A DNA stretch of 64,000 nucleotides from Campylobacter jejuni (GTDB lineage: Bacteria; Campylobacterota; Campylobacteria; Campylobacterales; Campylobacteraceae): the NCBI RefSeq assembly GCF_002179635.1, contig NZ_NFOE01000018.1, positions 1 through 64,000 of the forward strand. The letters are read 5' to 3'. The notes under the pieces are model-generated. The model was not told the origin of the DNA. It did no database searches and saw nothing but the letters and a program-made list of their open reading frames with translations. Below are positions 41,462 through 50,221 of the stretch, in pieces (the stretch's first letter is position 1; each line of letters opens with the position of its first letter). The translations under genes and the position numbers were made by a program.

Positions 41462-41764
41462 ATGACTAAAGCAGATTTTATTTCTCAAGTTGCTCAAACT
41501 GCTGGGCTAACTAAAAAAGATGCAACTGCAGCTACTGATGCAGTAATCGCTACTATTACTGATGTATTAGCTAAAGGTGATAGCATTAGCTTTATCGGTT
41601 TTGGTACATTTTCTGTAGCTGAAAGAGCTGCTAGAGAAGCTAGAGTACCAAGCACTGGTGCTACTATCAAAGTACCTGCTACTAAAGTTGCTAAATTTAA
41701 AGTAGGTAAAAACCTTAAAGACGCAGTTGCTGCTGCTAAAACTGCTAAAAAAGCTAAAAAATAA
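41462..41764 (+). CDS. hup: DNA-binding protein HU
   Basis: 100 residues. TKADFISQVAQTAGLTKKDA, IGFGTFSVAERAAREARVPS and TIKVPATKVAKFKVGKNLKDAV are the HU/IHF dimer core and DNA-bending arm, followed by a Lys/Ala-rich tail. It compacts the nucleoid. AAGGAG lies 7 nt before the ATG, and a strong terminator follows, so it is monocistronic. Confidence 0.97.
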   Translation: MTKADFISQVAQTAGLTKKDATAATDAVIATITDVLAKGDSISFIGFGTFSVAERAAREARVPSTGATIKVPATKVAKFKVGKNLKDAVAAAKTAKKAKK

Positions 41765-41771
41765 TTCTTTG

Positions 41772-41799
41772 CGCAAAAGTTTCTAACTTTTGCGTTTTT
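41772..41799 (+). terminator. Rho-independent terminator of hup
   Basis: 10-bp perfect stem CGCAAAAGTT / AACTTTTGCG with a 3-nt loop, followed by TTTTT (41795-41799), 7 bp after the hup stop. Confidence 0.9.
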
Positions 41800-41859
41800 C
41801 TTCGTAGTTAAGTATTAATTTTCTTTTGATATTGTTTTTAAAAAATTAGAAGGAAAACA

Positions 41860-42762
41860 ATGTCAGTTTATAATAATATTTTAGATTGTATAGGTAATAC
41901 CCCGATTATTTCTTTAAAAGAATTTGCTCCAAATCTTTATGCTAAATGTGAGTATTTTAATCCAAGTCATTCTATAAAAGATAGAGCGGCTGTGGAGATG
42001 ATAAAACAAGCTTTAAATGAAGGTAAGATCAATCAAGAAACAACTATTATAGAAGCCACAAGTGGAAATACCGGTATAGCTTTAGCAATGATTTGTGCAA
42101 GCTTAAAGCTTAAACTTATCATAGCTATGCCTGAGTCTATGAGTATTGAGCGTAGAAAAATGATGAGTTTTTTTGGTGCAAAGTTAGAGCTTACTCAAGC
42201 AAGCAAAGGTATGCAAGGAGCGCTTGATAGAGCTAATGAGCTTTTGAGTGAAATTCCAAATTCGTTTATGGTAAGTCAATTTGAAAATATCAACAACAAA
42301 AACGCACATAGAAAAAATACTGCTTTAGAAATTTTAAAAGCTTTACCCGATCTTGATATTTTTTTAGCAGGTTTTGGTACAGGCGGGACTATTAGCGGGG
42401 TAGGAGAAATTTTAAAAGAACACAATCCTAATGTCAAAATCATAGCTTTAGAGCCTGCGGCTTCGCCACTTTTGAGCCAAAATACCGCTGCAAGCCATAA
42501 AATTCAAGGTATAGGTGCAAATTTTATCCCTAAAATTTTAAATCAAAAAATCATAGATGAGATAGTTTGTGTAAGTAATGAAGATGCTATAAATACAGCC
42601 TTAGAGCTTGGTAAAAATGGCATAATGGCAGGAATTTCAAGTGGGGCAAATGTATATATGGCTAGAAAAATTGCTTTAGAAAACCCTGATAAAAAAGTCT
42701 TGACTATGTTAAATGATACAGCCGAGAGGTATTTATCAACTGATTTATTTGCAAATTTATAA
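41860..42762 (+). CDS. cysM: Cysteine synthase
   Basis: 300 residues, PLP fold type II. NPSHSIKDRAAVEMI holds the PLP lysine, EATSGNTGIALAMICA the substrate loop, and GFGTGGTISGVGEIL the phosphate-binding loop. It makes cysteine from O-acetylserine and sulfide. hup-cysM order is as in C. jejuni (Cj0913-Cj0912). RBS AGAAGGAAAACA. dnaB follows 12 bp later. Confidence 0.93.
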   Translation: MSVYNNILDCIGNTPIISLKEFAPNLYAKCEYFNPSHSIKDRAAVEMIKQALNEGKINQETTIIEATSGNTGIALAMICASLKLKLIIAMPESMSIERRKMMSFFGAKLELTQASKGMQGALDRANELLSEIPNSFMVSQFENINNKNAHRKNTALEILKALPDLDIFLAGFGTGGTISGVGEILKEHNPNVKIIALEPAASPLLSQNTAASHKIQGIGANFIPKILNQKIIDEIVCVSNEDAINTALELGKNGIMAGISSGANVYMARKIALENPDKKVLTMLNDTAERYLSTDLFANL

Positions 42763-42774
42763 TTAGGAGTGTGT

Positions 42775-44160
42775 ATGAGTCAAAATAATGAGCATTTTGA
42801 TTTAGATCTTGAAAGGGCGATTTTAAGTTCTTGTATATATAGCGAAGATTCTTTTTTTAGTATTTCTTCAGATATTGAGATTAATGATTTTTCACTCAAA
42901 GCTCATCAAGATATTTATAAAGCTATTTTAGCTTGTGTGAATGCAGGCGAGCCTATAAGTGCAAGTTTTATAAGAAAACACAAAAAAGTAGACGAGCAAA
43001 TTTTAGCTGAAGTTTTAGCCACTACTTCCATAGCAGATGTGAGCAAATACGCTTATGAGCTAAGAGAAAAATCCATTAGACGCCAACTTTTAAATTTTGC
43101 TTATACTATACCTACAAGGGTAAATGAAGATAAAAGCATTTCTCAAATTTCAGATGAAATAGGCAAAGAGATTTTTAATCTTACTAACCGTGTAAATAGT
43201 AATAGTATTAAGGATATGACTATGGTGATGTCTGAACTTATGGATGAGTTTAAAAAGCAAAAAGAAGCAGAAAACAAAGATATTTTGGGACTTGATACAG
43301 GTTTTAGCGAGCTTAATAAAATGACAAAAGGCTTTAAACCTGGCGATCTTGTAATTATCGCAGCACGCCCTGGTATGGGAAAAACTACAATTTGTCTTAA
43401 TTTTATAGAAAAAACACTAAGGCAAAATAAAGGTGTTGTAATGTTTTCACTAGAAATGCCTGCCACGCAAATCATGCAAAGATTAATCAGCGCAAAAACT
43501 TCCATTCCTTTGCAAAAAATTCTAATCGCAGATTTAAACGATGATGAGTGGAGTAGGGTAGGTGATGCTTGTAATGAATATGCACAAAAAAATCTTTATA
43601 TTTACGATAGTGGCTATGCTAGTATAGCTGATATTCGTTCGATTTTACGCAAAATCAAAGCTCAAGATGAGAGTATTGAGCTTTGTGTAGTTGATTACAT
43701 CGGTCTTATGATGAGTAATTCAGCTTTTAATGATAGGCATTTACAAGTGAGTGAAATTTCAAGAGGTTTAAAACTTTTAGCAAGAGAATTAAATATGCCA
43801 GTAGTGGCACTTTCGCAATTAAATCGCTCATTAGAAAGTAGAGCAAATAAGCGTCCTATGCTTAGTGATTTAAGAGAAAGTGGTGCTATAGAACAAGATG
43901 CGGATACGATTTTATTTGTATATAGAGATGAGGTTTATAGAGAGCAAGAAGAAAAAGAAAGAGAAAATAAAGCTAAAAATGAAGGTAAAACTTATGAGAG
44001 AAAATTTATGCCAAATCCTGTGCAAGAAAAGGCTGAGCTTATTATAGGTAAAAATAGAAATGGCCCTGTAGGGCATGTGGATTTGCTTTTTTTAAAAGAA
44101 AAATCATGTTTTATTGAAGCTCCAAAAGAAGATTTTGTGGTTACAAACTTTGAAGGTTAA
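42775..44160 (+). CDS. dnaB: Replicative DNA helicase DnaB
   Basis: 461 residues from ATG 42775, which has AGGAG 5 nt upstream; the GTG two codons earlier overlaps that RBS. N-terminal DnaG-interacting helical domain (to about 110), linker, then the RecA-like motor with Walker A IIAARPGMGKTT, LCVVDYIGLM (Walker B), VVALSQLNRSLESR, and the arginine-finger/DNA-loop region KPMLSDLRESGAIEQDAD-like block. Hexameric 5'-3' helicase of the replication fork. It ends in a convergent 4-bp overlap with tpx. Confidence 0.97.
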   Translation: MSQNNEHFDLDLERAILSSCIYSEDSFFSISSDIEINDFSLKAHQDIYKAILACVNAGEPISASFIRKHKKVDEQILAEVLATTSIADVSKYAYELREKSIRRQLLNFAYTIPTRVNEDKSISQISDEIGKEIFNLTNRVNSNSIKDMTMVMSELMDEFKKQKEAENKDILGLDTGFSELNKMTKGFKPGDLVIIAARPGMGKTTICLNFIEKTLRQNKGVVMFSLEMPATQIMQRLISAKTSIPLQKILIADLNDDEWSRVGDACNEYAQKNLYIYDSGYASIADIRSILRKIKAQDESIELCVVDYIGLMMSNSAFNDRHLQVSEISRGLKLLARELNMPVVALSQLNRSLESRANKRPMLSDLRESGAIEQDADTILFVYRDEVYREQEEKERENKAKNEGKTYERKFMPNPVQEKAELIIGKNRNGPVGHVDLLFLKEKSCFIEAPKEDFVVTNFEG

Positions 44161-44167
44161 TTCAAAG
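44148..44167. terminator. Short hairpin holding the dnaB and tpx stop codons
   Basis: Stem CTTTGAA / TTCAAAG (7 bp) around the loop GGTTAA, which contains the overlapping stop codons of both convergent genes. Weak as a terminator by itself, but it follows the pattern of other convergent ends here. Confidence 0.4.
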
Positions 44168-44675
44168 GGTAACCATAGTTTTTATGCATAAAAAGTTCTA
44201 AATCCTTAAAATCGATTTTTCCCATTAGTTCTTCTACGAGTTGCTTATACACTATTTTTCCATCTTTGACCACAAAGGCTGCTCTTGCTAATAATCCTGC
44301 AAATATACTATCGCCTATTAAAACTCCATAATTAGTACCAAAATCTTTAAAAGCAAAATCACTTGCTACAATAATATCATCAACCCCTTCAGTAGCACAA
44401 AAACGATCCATAGCAAAAGGTAAATCCATACTAATAATAATAACTTCAATATTTTTCATAGAAGCTAATCTTTTGTTAGTTTCTTTTGCTTGTTTGGAGC
44501 ATACTTGAGTGTCTAAACTAGGAAAGCTTAATAAAATTTGAGTTTTTCCTGGTGGTGCTATTTCTACTGGGGCGAGGTTTTTGGTTCTTAGAGTTATTCT
44601 TGGAGCAGTATCGCCAATTTCTAGCTCATCTCCTATAAGTTCTATTTCTTGATCTTTATATATAATACTTGCCAT
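44157..44675 (-). CDS. tpx: Thiol peroxidase Tpx
   Basis: 172 residues, atypical 2-Cys peroxiredoxin. The peroxidatic cysteine is Cys59 in SFPSLDTQVCS, the resolving one Cys93 in RFCATEG, and ARAAFVVKDGKIVY follows. It reduces H2O2 and lipid peroxides with thioredoxin. The gene is preceded by mgtE on the same strand (12 bp) and may share its message. RBS AAAGGAAAAT. Confidence 0.96.
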   Translation of the reverse strand: MASIIYKDQEIELIGDELEIGDTAPRITLRTKNLAPVEIAPPGKTQILLSFPSLDTQVCSKQAKETNKRLASMKNIEVIIISMDLPFAMDRFCATEGVDDIIVASDFAFKDFGTNYGVLIGDSIFAGLLARAAFVVKDGKIVYKQLVEELMGKIDFKDLELFMHKNYGYPLN

Positions 44676-44687
44676 AATTTTCCTTTT

Positions 44688-46031
44688 TTATAATAAAATC
44701 ATTTTTGCTAAAAGTAAAAAACTAAAAAATCCCAAACTATCGGTAATTGCAGTAATAACTACGCTAGAACCTACAGCAGGATCAATTTTAAATTTTTTTA
44801 AAGTTAAAGGTACAAAAGAACCTACAAAACCGGCTAAGGCTAGATTAATTAGCATTGATAAGGCTATAACAAGTCCTAAAAGAGCTGTTTTAAACCATAT
44901 AAAAGCTATAATACTCATAATACTAGCAAATATAAGCCCATTAAGCAAAGAAATTCCACTCTCCCTTAATATAACTTTTTTAGCGTCTTTAAATTCTACT
45001 TCATTGAGTGAAAGTTTTCTAACTGTTACTGCTAAAGCTTGTGAACCTGTATTGCCTCCCATAGAGGCTACGATAGGCATAAGTACTGCTAGAGCTACAA
45101 GTTGTTCTATTTCACCTGAAAAAAGGCTAATGATATTAGCTGAGATTAATGAAGTAGTAAGATTGATCATAAGCCAAAAAGCTCTTGCTTTAGCTGCTTT
45201 AAAAGCACTTTCTTCTTCAGCATCTTCATCAACTCCGGCTAAGTTATAAATTTGCTCTGTTGCGTTTTCTTGGATTAAATCATGGATATCATCATAGGTA
45301 ATTCTACCTAAAAGCACTCCATCATCATTTACAACCGCTAAAACACTCAAATCATAATCTTCTACTATATCAATAGCCTTTTGTATATCTTCATGATCTT
45401 TAATGCTATAACATTTATATTTTTCGCTATTATTTTTAATAATATCTGCAAAACTTAGTTTAAAATCCCAAATCAAAAGATCACTTAAGTTGATAGCATT
45501 GCAAAGCTTTCCTTGATTATTTATAATATAAACTTGAAAAATTTGATCCACTTGTCCTGAGTGTTTTAAAATTCTATATCTTTTAATAGCCTTTTCGATA
45601 CTTTCATTAATAGAAGCTGTGAAAATTTCTGTTTGCATATAAGCACCAGCAGTATTTTCATCATAATTTTTAAGGCGTAAAATTTCTTCTTTATCTTCTG
45701 AGCTTAAGCGGTTTAAAATGGCTAAAGTTTTTTGTGGATTTAGCTCTTCAAAATGCTTAATCAAATCTGTTGCATCATCACTTTCAAGTTCTTCTACCGC
45801 TTTTGCAATCTTTATAATGCTTAAGTGTTCTAAAATATCTTCTAATATATGTTCAGGTGTTATAGTAGCTACATTTGCAAGTGTGTAAGTATCAAAAGAT
45901 TTAAGGGTTTGTAAATAAAGCTCTTCGTTGTATCTTTTGATAGTCTTTAGAGCTTCATTGGTTTCATAGGTGCTTTGATCTTTAGAAGTATTTTTTAAAA
46001 GTTCTTGTGCTTCTAAAAAATCATTCATCAT
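44688..46031 (-). CDS. mgtE: Magnesium transporter MgtE
   Basis: 447 residues. N-terminal helical superhelix domain (about 20-130), two CBS domains (about 135-260; DYDLSVLAVVNDDGVLLGRITYDD) and five C-terminal membrane helices with MPIVASMGGNTGSQALAVTVRKL, the ion-selectivity region. A Mg2+ channel gated by cytosolic Mg2+ through the CBS domains. It is 1 nt downstream of the M23 peptidase gene and 12 bp upstream of tpx. Confidence 0.95.
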   Translation of the reverse strand: MMNDFLEAQELLKNTSKDQSTYETNEALKTIKRYNEELYLQTLKSFDTYTLANVATITPEHILEDILEHLSIIKIAKAVEELESDDATDLIKHFEELNPQKTLAILNRLSSEDKEEILRLKNYDENTAGAYMQTEIFTASINESIEKAIKRYRILKHSGQVDQIFQVYIINNQGKLCNAINLSDLLIWDFKLSFADIIKNNSEKYKCYSIKDHEDIQKAIDIVEDYDLSVLAVVNDDGVLLGRITYDDIHDLIQENATEQIYNLAGVDEDAEEESAFKAAKARAFWLMINLTTSLISANIISLFSGEIEQLVALAVLMPIVASMGGNTGSQALAVTVRKLSLNEVEFKDAKKVILRESGISLLNGLIFASIMSIIAFIWFKTALLGLVIALSMLINLALAGFVGSFVPLTLKKFKIDPAVGSSVVITAITDSLGFFSFLLLAKMILL

Positions 46032-46032
46032 C

Positions 46033-47190
46033 TCAAAGCTCCATAGAATTTTCTATATTTTGTTCTTTTGGTGGATTTTTATAGTTTTCATCAATACTTT
46101 GCAAGCGATTTTCATACTCTTTTGCTATTTTTAAAAATTCTTCTTTGTTTTTACCACTTAGGCTTGATTTTGGAATTTTCACTATGGTTTCGGGATTAAT
46201 TGCTTTGTTATTTAGATAAAGTCCAAAATGTAAATGTGGTCCAGTACTCATACCAGTAGAGCCTACATAAGCAATCACTTGGCCTTGTTTGACTTTTTGG
46301 CCGCGTTTGATTTTTGCAAAACGACTAAGATGAGCATATAAAGTCATATAACCTGATACATGCTTTACTTGTACAACCTTACCATAACCACCTTTTGTCC
46401 CAACAAAGCTAATCGTCCCATCTCCTGCACTCTTAACCGGAGTACCTGTTGGAGCAGCATAGTCAATACCTAAATGCGCTCTATAGCGTTTTAAGATAGG
46501 ATGATATCTTGCTCTGGTAAAACGATCTGAAATCCTTGTGTATTTAACAGGCTTAGTTAAAAAGAAATTTTCAAGCTCTTTTCCTTGAGCGTTATAATAA
46601 GAATCTTTATATAAAAATACAGAATATTCTTTACCTCTAATATTAGCTAAAGCTGCTTGGATATTAATATCGCCAAAAAGTCTTCCTAGTCTTCTTTTTT
46701 GTTCATAAATCAATACTACACTATCGCCTTTTCTGACTTTTTTAAAATTAACACTATTTTTAAAAGCTCTTACCATGGCTCTTGCTAAGGTTACACTACC
46801 ACTTTCATCATAAACATCTTGATAAGCTGAGTTGTTAATAGCTACGCGAATGGTTCTTTTTTCTTTAGTGTAAGAAATAGGGGTAAAACTTAATACGAAT
46901 TTGTTTTCATTATTTTTGTAAATATGAATTTGTAAATCATCACTAATTGGGATTAAAACTTGCTCAAGCTCACCTTGCTCATCTTTAAGCATTTGGTATT
47001 TAACACCACTTGTGATTTCTGCACTTAGTTCTTTATCTTCGGTATCAAGATTATAATATAAATTAAGTGGTATAGAATGATCTTGTAAAAAATCAAGTAA
47101 AGTTTTGCCATTTTCCCAAGAAAGCTCTTCAACGCTTGAAATAGCAAAAAGTTTTATCGATATAAGTAAAGATATGAAAATTTTTTTCAT
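46033..47190 (-). CDS. M23 (LytM) peptidoglycan endopeptidase, Csd3/Pgp3-like
   Basis: 385 residues with an N-terminal signal peptide (KKIFISLLISIKLFAIS). The middle is a propeptide-like and OapA/LysM-like region. The C-terminal LytM domain has HLGIDYAAPTGTPVKSA (His, Asp), LYAHLSRF and GPHLHFGLYLN (HxH), all zinc ligands present. The position beside a PgbA-like gene and glcD matches C. jejuni Cj1215 (Pgp3), a D,D-endopeptidase/carboxypeptidase that shapes the helical cell. Periplasmic. Function is by similarity of architecture and synteny. Confidence 0.88.
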   Translation of the reverse strand: MKKIFISLLISIKLFAISSVEELSWENGKTLLDFLQDHSIPLNLYYNLDTEDKELSAEITSGVKYQMLKDEQGELEQVLIPISDDLQIHIYKNNENKFVLSFTPISYTKEKRTIRVAINNSAYQDVYDESGSVTLARAMVRAFKNSVNFKKVRKGDSVVLIYEQKRRLGRLFGDINIQAALANIRGKEYSVFLYKDSYYNAQGKELENFFLTKPVKYTRISDRFTRARYHPILKRYRAHLGIDYAAPTGTPVKSAGDGTISFVGTKGGYGKVVQVKHVSGYMTLYAHLSRFAKIKRGQKVKQGQVIAYVGSTGMSTGPHLHFGLYLNNKAINPETIVKIPKSSLSGKNKEEFLKIAKEYENRLQSIDENYKNPPKEQNIENSMEL

Positions 47191-47271
47191 GATAATTTAA
47201 AGCCTTCTAAAATTTAAACATAAATTTGTATTTTACTTAATTTTTCTTACAATTTTGTAAGGAAAAAACAA

Positions 47272-47277
47272 TATAAT
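47272..47277 (+). promoter_or_regulatory. -10 element upstream of the PgbA-like gene
   Basis: TATAAT 30 bp before the TTG start, with AAGGAAAAAACAA just upstream and T-rich DNA around it, in the divergent gap to the M23 peptidase gene. Confidence 0.5.
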
Positions 47278-47307
47278 TTATTTTTTACACTTTTTAAGGA
47301 GTATAAA

Positions 47308-48027
47308 TTGTCAAGAATTATCTTAACGCTTTGCTGTTTTTTAGCATTTTTACAAGCTAAAAATTTTGATTTGATACAAACAAAACTTGAAAAAGTAGAT
47401 GATGTCTATGGTTATATAAAAGATGATCCTAGAATTTTATTGTACTCAAGTGGTATAGTTGTACATGAAATTGATACGCAAAAATCTATCATTGCAAGAG
47501 CTAGTGTGATAGGGCGTGAAAATGGCTTAGTTAAATTACAATTTAAAGTTTTTGATATGCTAGCTCAAGATGCTATGCCTTTACCAAATGTATTGCCACA
47601 AGTAGGCGATAAAATAGTTTTAAATTATTTATACGATAGAGCTTTGATTATAGCTCCTGATAAAAGTGTGTATGATTTTATAGCGCAAAAATTAAATGGA
47701 ATTTATTTTTTACACCCTGATTTATTTGGTGCTCATATGATACAAGAATACCGCCAAACCCCAAGAAGATCTGACTTTAGATCTTTTTGTTCAAAAAATG
47801 CTGTAGGACTTTTAGTAGTAGCTTTAGAAAATAAAGCTGAGATAGTTGATTGTCAAGACTTTGGCAAGATTGAAGAATTTGTCATACCGCAAGCTCAAAG
47901 TTTGCAAATTCCATTTTATTCAAGAATTACAGGTTATAAAAGTGATATTTTTAGCTTAAATGATGAAGCAATTGGAAATTATTATGTATATTATGAAAAA
48001 TTAATTAGTTTAACTAGAGAAAAATAA
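47308..48027 (+). CDS. PgbA-like exported protein (plasminogen-binding-protein N-terminal domain)
   Basis: 239 residues. TTG start with AAGGAG 5 nt upstream. Cleavable signal (LTLCCFLAFLQAKN). The remaining globular domain (IYFLHPDLFGAHMIQEY, FRSFCSKNAVGLLVVAL) resembles the N-terminal domain of Helicobacter PgbA and related exported proteins. It lacks the long C-terminal part of Helicobacter PgbA, so plasminogen binding should not be assumed. It overlaps glcD by 1 nt. Confidence 0.78.
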   Translation: MSRIILTLCCFLAFLQAKNFDLIQTKLEKVDDVYGYIKDDPRILLYSSGIVVHEIDTQKSIIARASVIGRENGLVKLQFKVFDMLAQDAMPLPNVLPQVGDKIVLNYLYDRALIIAPDKSVYDFIAQKLNGIYFLHPDLFGAHMIQEYRQTPRRSDFRSFCSKNAVGLLVVALENKAEIVDCQDFGKIEEFVIPQAQSLQIPFYSRITGYKSDIFSLNDEAIGNYYVYYEKLISLTREK

Positions 48028-49409
48028 TGCAAGAAATTCATCAAAAATTCTTTCAAGATCTTTTAGGGGTTGAAAACGCGCATTTTGATCCTATTCATAA
48101 AAGAGCGTATAGTTATGATGCTACTAAAAAGCATTATTTGCCCGATGGAGTACTTTTTCCAAGAGATGAAAATGATATTAGTCAAATTTTAAAATATTGC
48201 AATGAAAATAAAATCATCGTCATTCCTAGGGGCTCAGGCAGTGGATTTACCGGTGGAAGCTTGGCTGTTAATGGTGGAGTGGTGCTAAGCTTTGAAAAAC
48301 ATATGAATAAAATTTTAGAAATTGATCTTGAAAATTTAGTTGCAGTGGTACAACCTGGTGTGATAAATATGGCTTTACAAGAAAAAGTAAAAGAATATGG
48401 TTTATTTTATCCGCCTGATCCTGCTAGCATGGAGTATTCTTCTTTAGGAGGAAATGTAAGCGAAAATGCAGGGGGTATGAGGGCTGCTAAGTATGGTATA
48501 ACTAAAGATTATGTAATGGCTTTAAGAGCGGTTTTGCCTAATGGAGAAATCATTAGAGCAGGTAAAAAAACCATAAAAGATGTAGCAGGTTATAATCTAG
48601 CTGGAATTTTAATAGCAAGTGAAGGATCTTTGGCTGTGCTTAGTGAGATTACTTTAAAACTAGTAGCTTTGCCAAAGTTTAAAAAAACAGCAATGGGGAT
48701 TTTTAACAGCATTGATGAAGCAATGAATGCAGTTTATAAAACTTTAGCTAAAGGTGTAACTCCTGTATCTATGGAATTTTTAGATCAATTAAGCATACAA
48801 GCATTAGAGCAAAAATTCCAAAAAGGCTTACCTATGGATGCGGGTGCGATTTTAATCGCTGATGTAGATGGTAATGTAGAAGAAGCTATTGAAGCAGATT
48901 TAAAAATCTTGCAAGAAAGTTTTTATGAATCTGGTGTAAGAGAGTTTAAAATAGCAAAAGATGAACAAGAAGCAGCTAATATTTGGTTTGCTAGAAGAAA
49001 TTGCTCTCAAAGCATAGCAATGTATGGAAATTTAAAGCTTAATGAAGATATTACAGTGCCACGTTCAAAACTACCTGAGCTTTTAAAAGGCATAGCTGAA
49101 ATTTCTAAAAAATATGGTTTTAAAATTCCTTGTTTTGGTCATACTGGTGATGGCAATGTGCATACTAATGTAATGGTAAGTGATAAAAATAATCCTGAAT
49201 TAGTTAAAAAAGGTTATGAAGCTGTGGAAGAGGTGTTTAAGCTTACAGTCTCTTTAGGTGGGACTTTAAGTGGAGAGCATGGCATAGGCATTTCAAAAGC
49301 TCCTTTTATGAAGCTTGCTTTTAGTGAAGCTGAAATGGACTTAATGAGAAATATCAAAAAGGCATTTGATCCAAATAATATACTCAATCCTTTCAAAATG
49401 GGACTTTGA
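48027..49409 (+). CDS. FAD-binding glycolate/D-lactate oxidase-type protein, GlcD-like
   Basis: 460 residues. FAD_binding_4 domain with IPRGSGSGFTGGSLAVNGGV and YPPDPASMEYSSLGGNVSENAGG, then the FAD-oxidase C domain ending in GHTGDGNVHTNV and GTLSGEHGIGISK. Oxidises a 2-hydroxy acid (glycolate or D-lactate). No GlcE/GlcF partner adjacent. C. jejuni Cj1213 is the positional counterpart. It overlaps the next gene (TGATG). Confidence 0.9.
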   Translation: MQEIHQKFFQDLLGVENAHFDPIHKRAYSYDATKKHYLPDGVLFPRDENDISQILKYCNENKIIVIPRGSGSGFTGGSLAVNGGVVLSFEKHMNKILEIDLENLVAVVQPGVINMALQEKVKEYGLFYPPDPASMEYSSLGGNVSENAGGMRAAKYGITKDYVMALRAVLPNGEIIRAGKKTIKDVAGYNLAGILIASEGSLAVLSEITLKLVALPKFKKTAMGIFNSIDEAMNAVYKTLAKGVTPVSMEFLDQLSIQALEQKFQKGLPMDAGAILIADVDGNVEEAIEADLKILQESFYESGVREFKIAKDEQEAANIWFARRNCSQSIAMYGNLKLNEDITVPRSKLPELLKGIAEISKKYGFKIPCFGHTGDGNVHTNVMVSDKNNPELVKKGYEAVEEVFKLTVSLGGTLSGEHGIGISKAPFMKLAFSEAEMDLMRNIKKAFDPNNILNPFKMGL

Positions 49410-50221
49410 TGAATTTTAAAAACTTATTTAAAATTCTTTTAGCTTTAAGAGATAAAGAAATTTTAAATTATGCTGCGGCTTTGAGCTTTTATACTATCTT
49501 ATCTTTAATACCACTTTTGTTTTTGTGTTTTTGGGTTTTTACCCAAATTCCAAGTTTTGAAATGTATCAAGAAAGAATTAAAAATTTAATTTTTACTTTT
49601 TTAATCCCAACTCAACAAGAATTAATCATACAATACATCAATACATTTTTAAAAAACAGCGTAAATTTAGGACTTATAGGGCTTTTAGCTATGGCTTTGA
49701 CTTCTTTGGCTTTTTTTTCAGGTTATGATTATGTGATCAATAAGCTCTTAGAAGAAGATTCTAAAAGTCTTTGGCACAGTATAAGTTCTTATTGGACTTT
49801 AGCAACCTTAACTCCACTTGGGCTTGGAGTGAGTTTTTATATTTCAGGTTTTATACAAAAAACCTTAGATGATTTTAATATTGCTTTAAATTTTTTTGAG
49901 ATTTTACCTTATGTGATTATATGGGCTTTGTTTTTTGTATCTTATTCAAGTTCAGTAAGCAAAAAAGGCGATTTAAAAACTTTACTTATTAGTTCTTTTG
50001 GTGCTTCTGTGATTTGGTATATTTCTAAGATGATTTTTGTATATTATGCTGTATATAATAAAACTTATTTAAATGTATATGGTTCTTTTTCTGTAATATT
50101 ATTTTTCTTTTTGTGGATTTATATTTCTTGGATTATTTATCTTTTGGGATTAAAGGCTTATTTGCTTTTAAATCAAGAAAATAAAGGGAATAAACCCAAG
50201 AGAAACTACAAAAAGAGCTAA
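49409..50221 (+). CDS. YihY/BrkB family membrane protein
   Basis: 270 residues from the ATG in TGATG. Six membrane helices; EILNYAAALSFYTILSLIPLL is the family's first conserved block and YGSFSVILFFFLWIYISWII the last. Formerly annotated as RNase BN, but the family is now regarded as a membrane protein of unclear function. Its last 54 bp overlap the convergent comEC-like gene. Confidence 0.88.
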   Translation: MNFKNLFKILLALRDKEILNYAAALSFYTILSLIPLLFLCFWVFTQIPSFEMYQERIKNLIFTFLIPTQQELIIQYINTFLKNSVNLGLIGLLAMALTSLAFFSGYDYVINKLLEEDSKSLWHSISSYWTLATLTPLGLGVSFYISGFIQKTLDDFNIALNFFEILPYVIIWALFFVSYSSSVSKKGDLKTLLISSFGASVIWYISKMIFVYYAVYNKTYLNVYGSFSVILFFFLWIYISWIIYLLGLKAYLLLNQENKGNKPKRNYKKS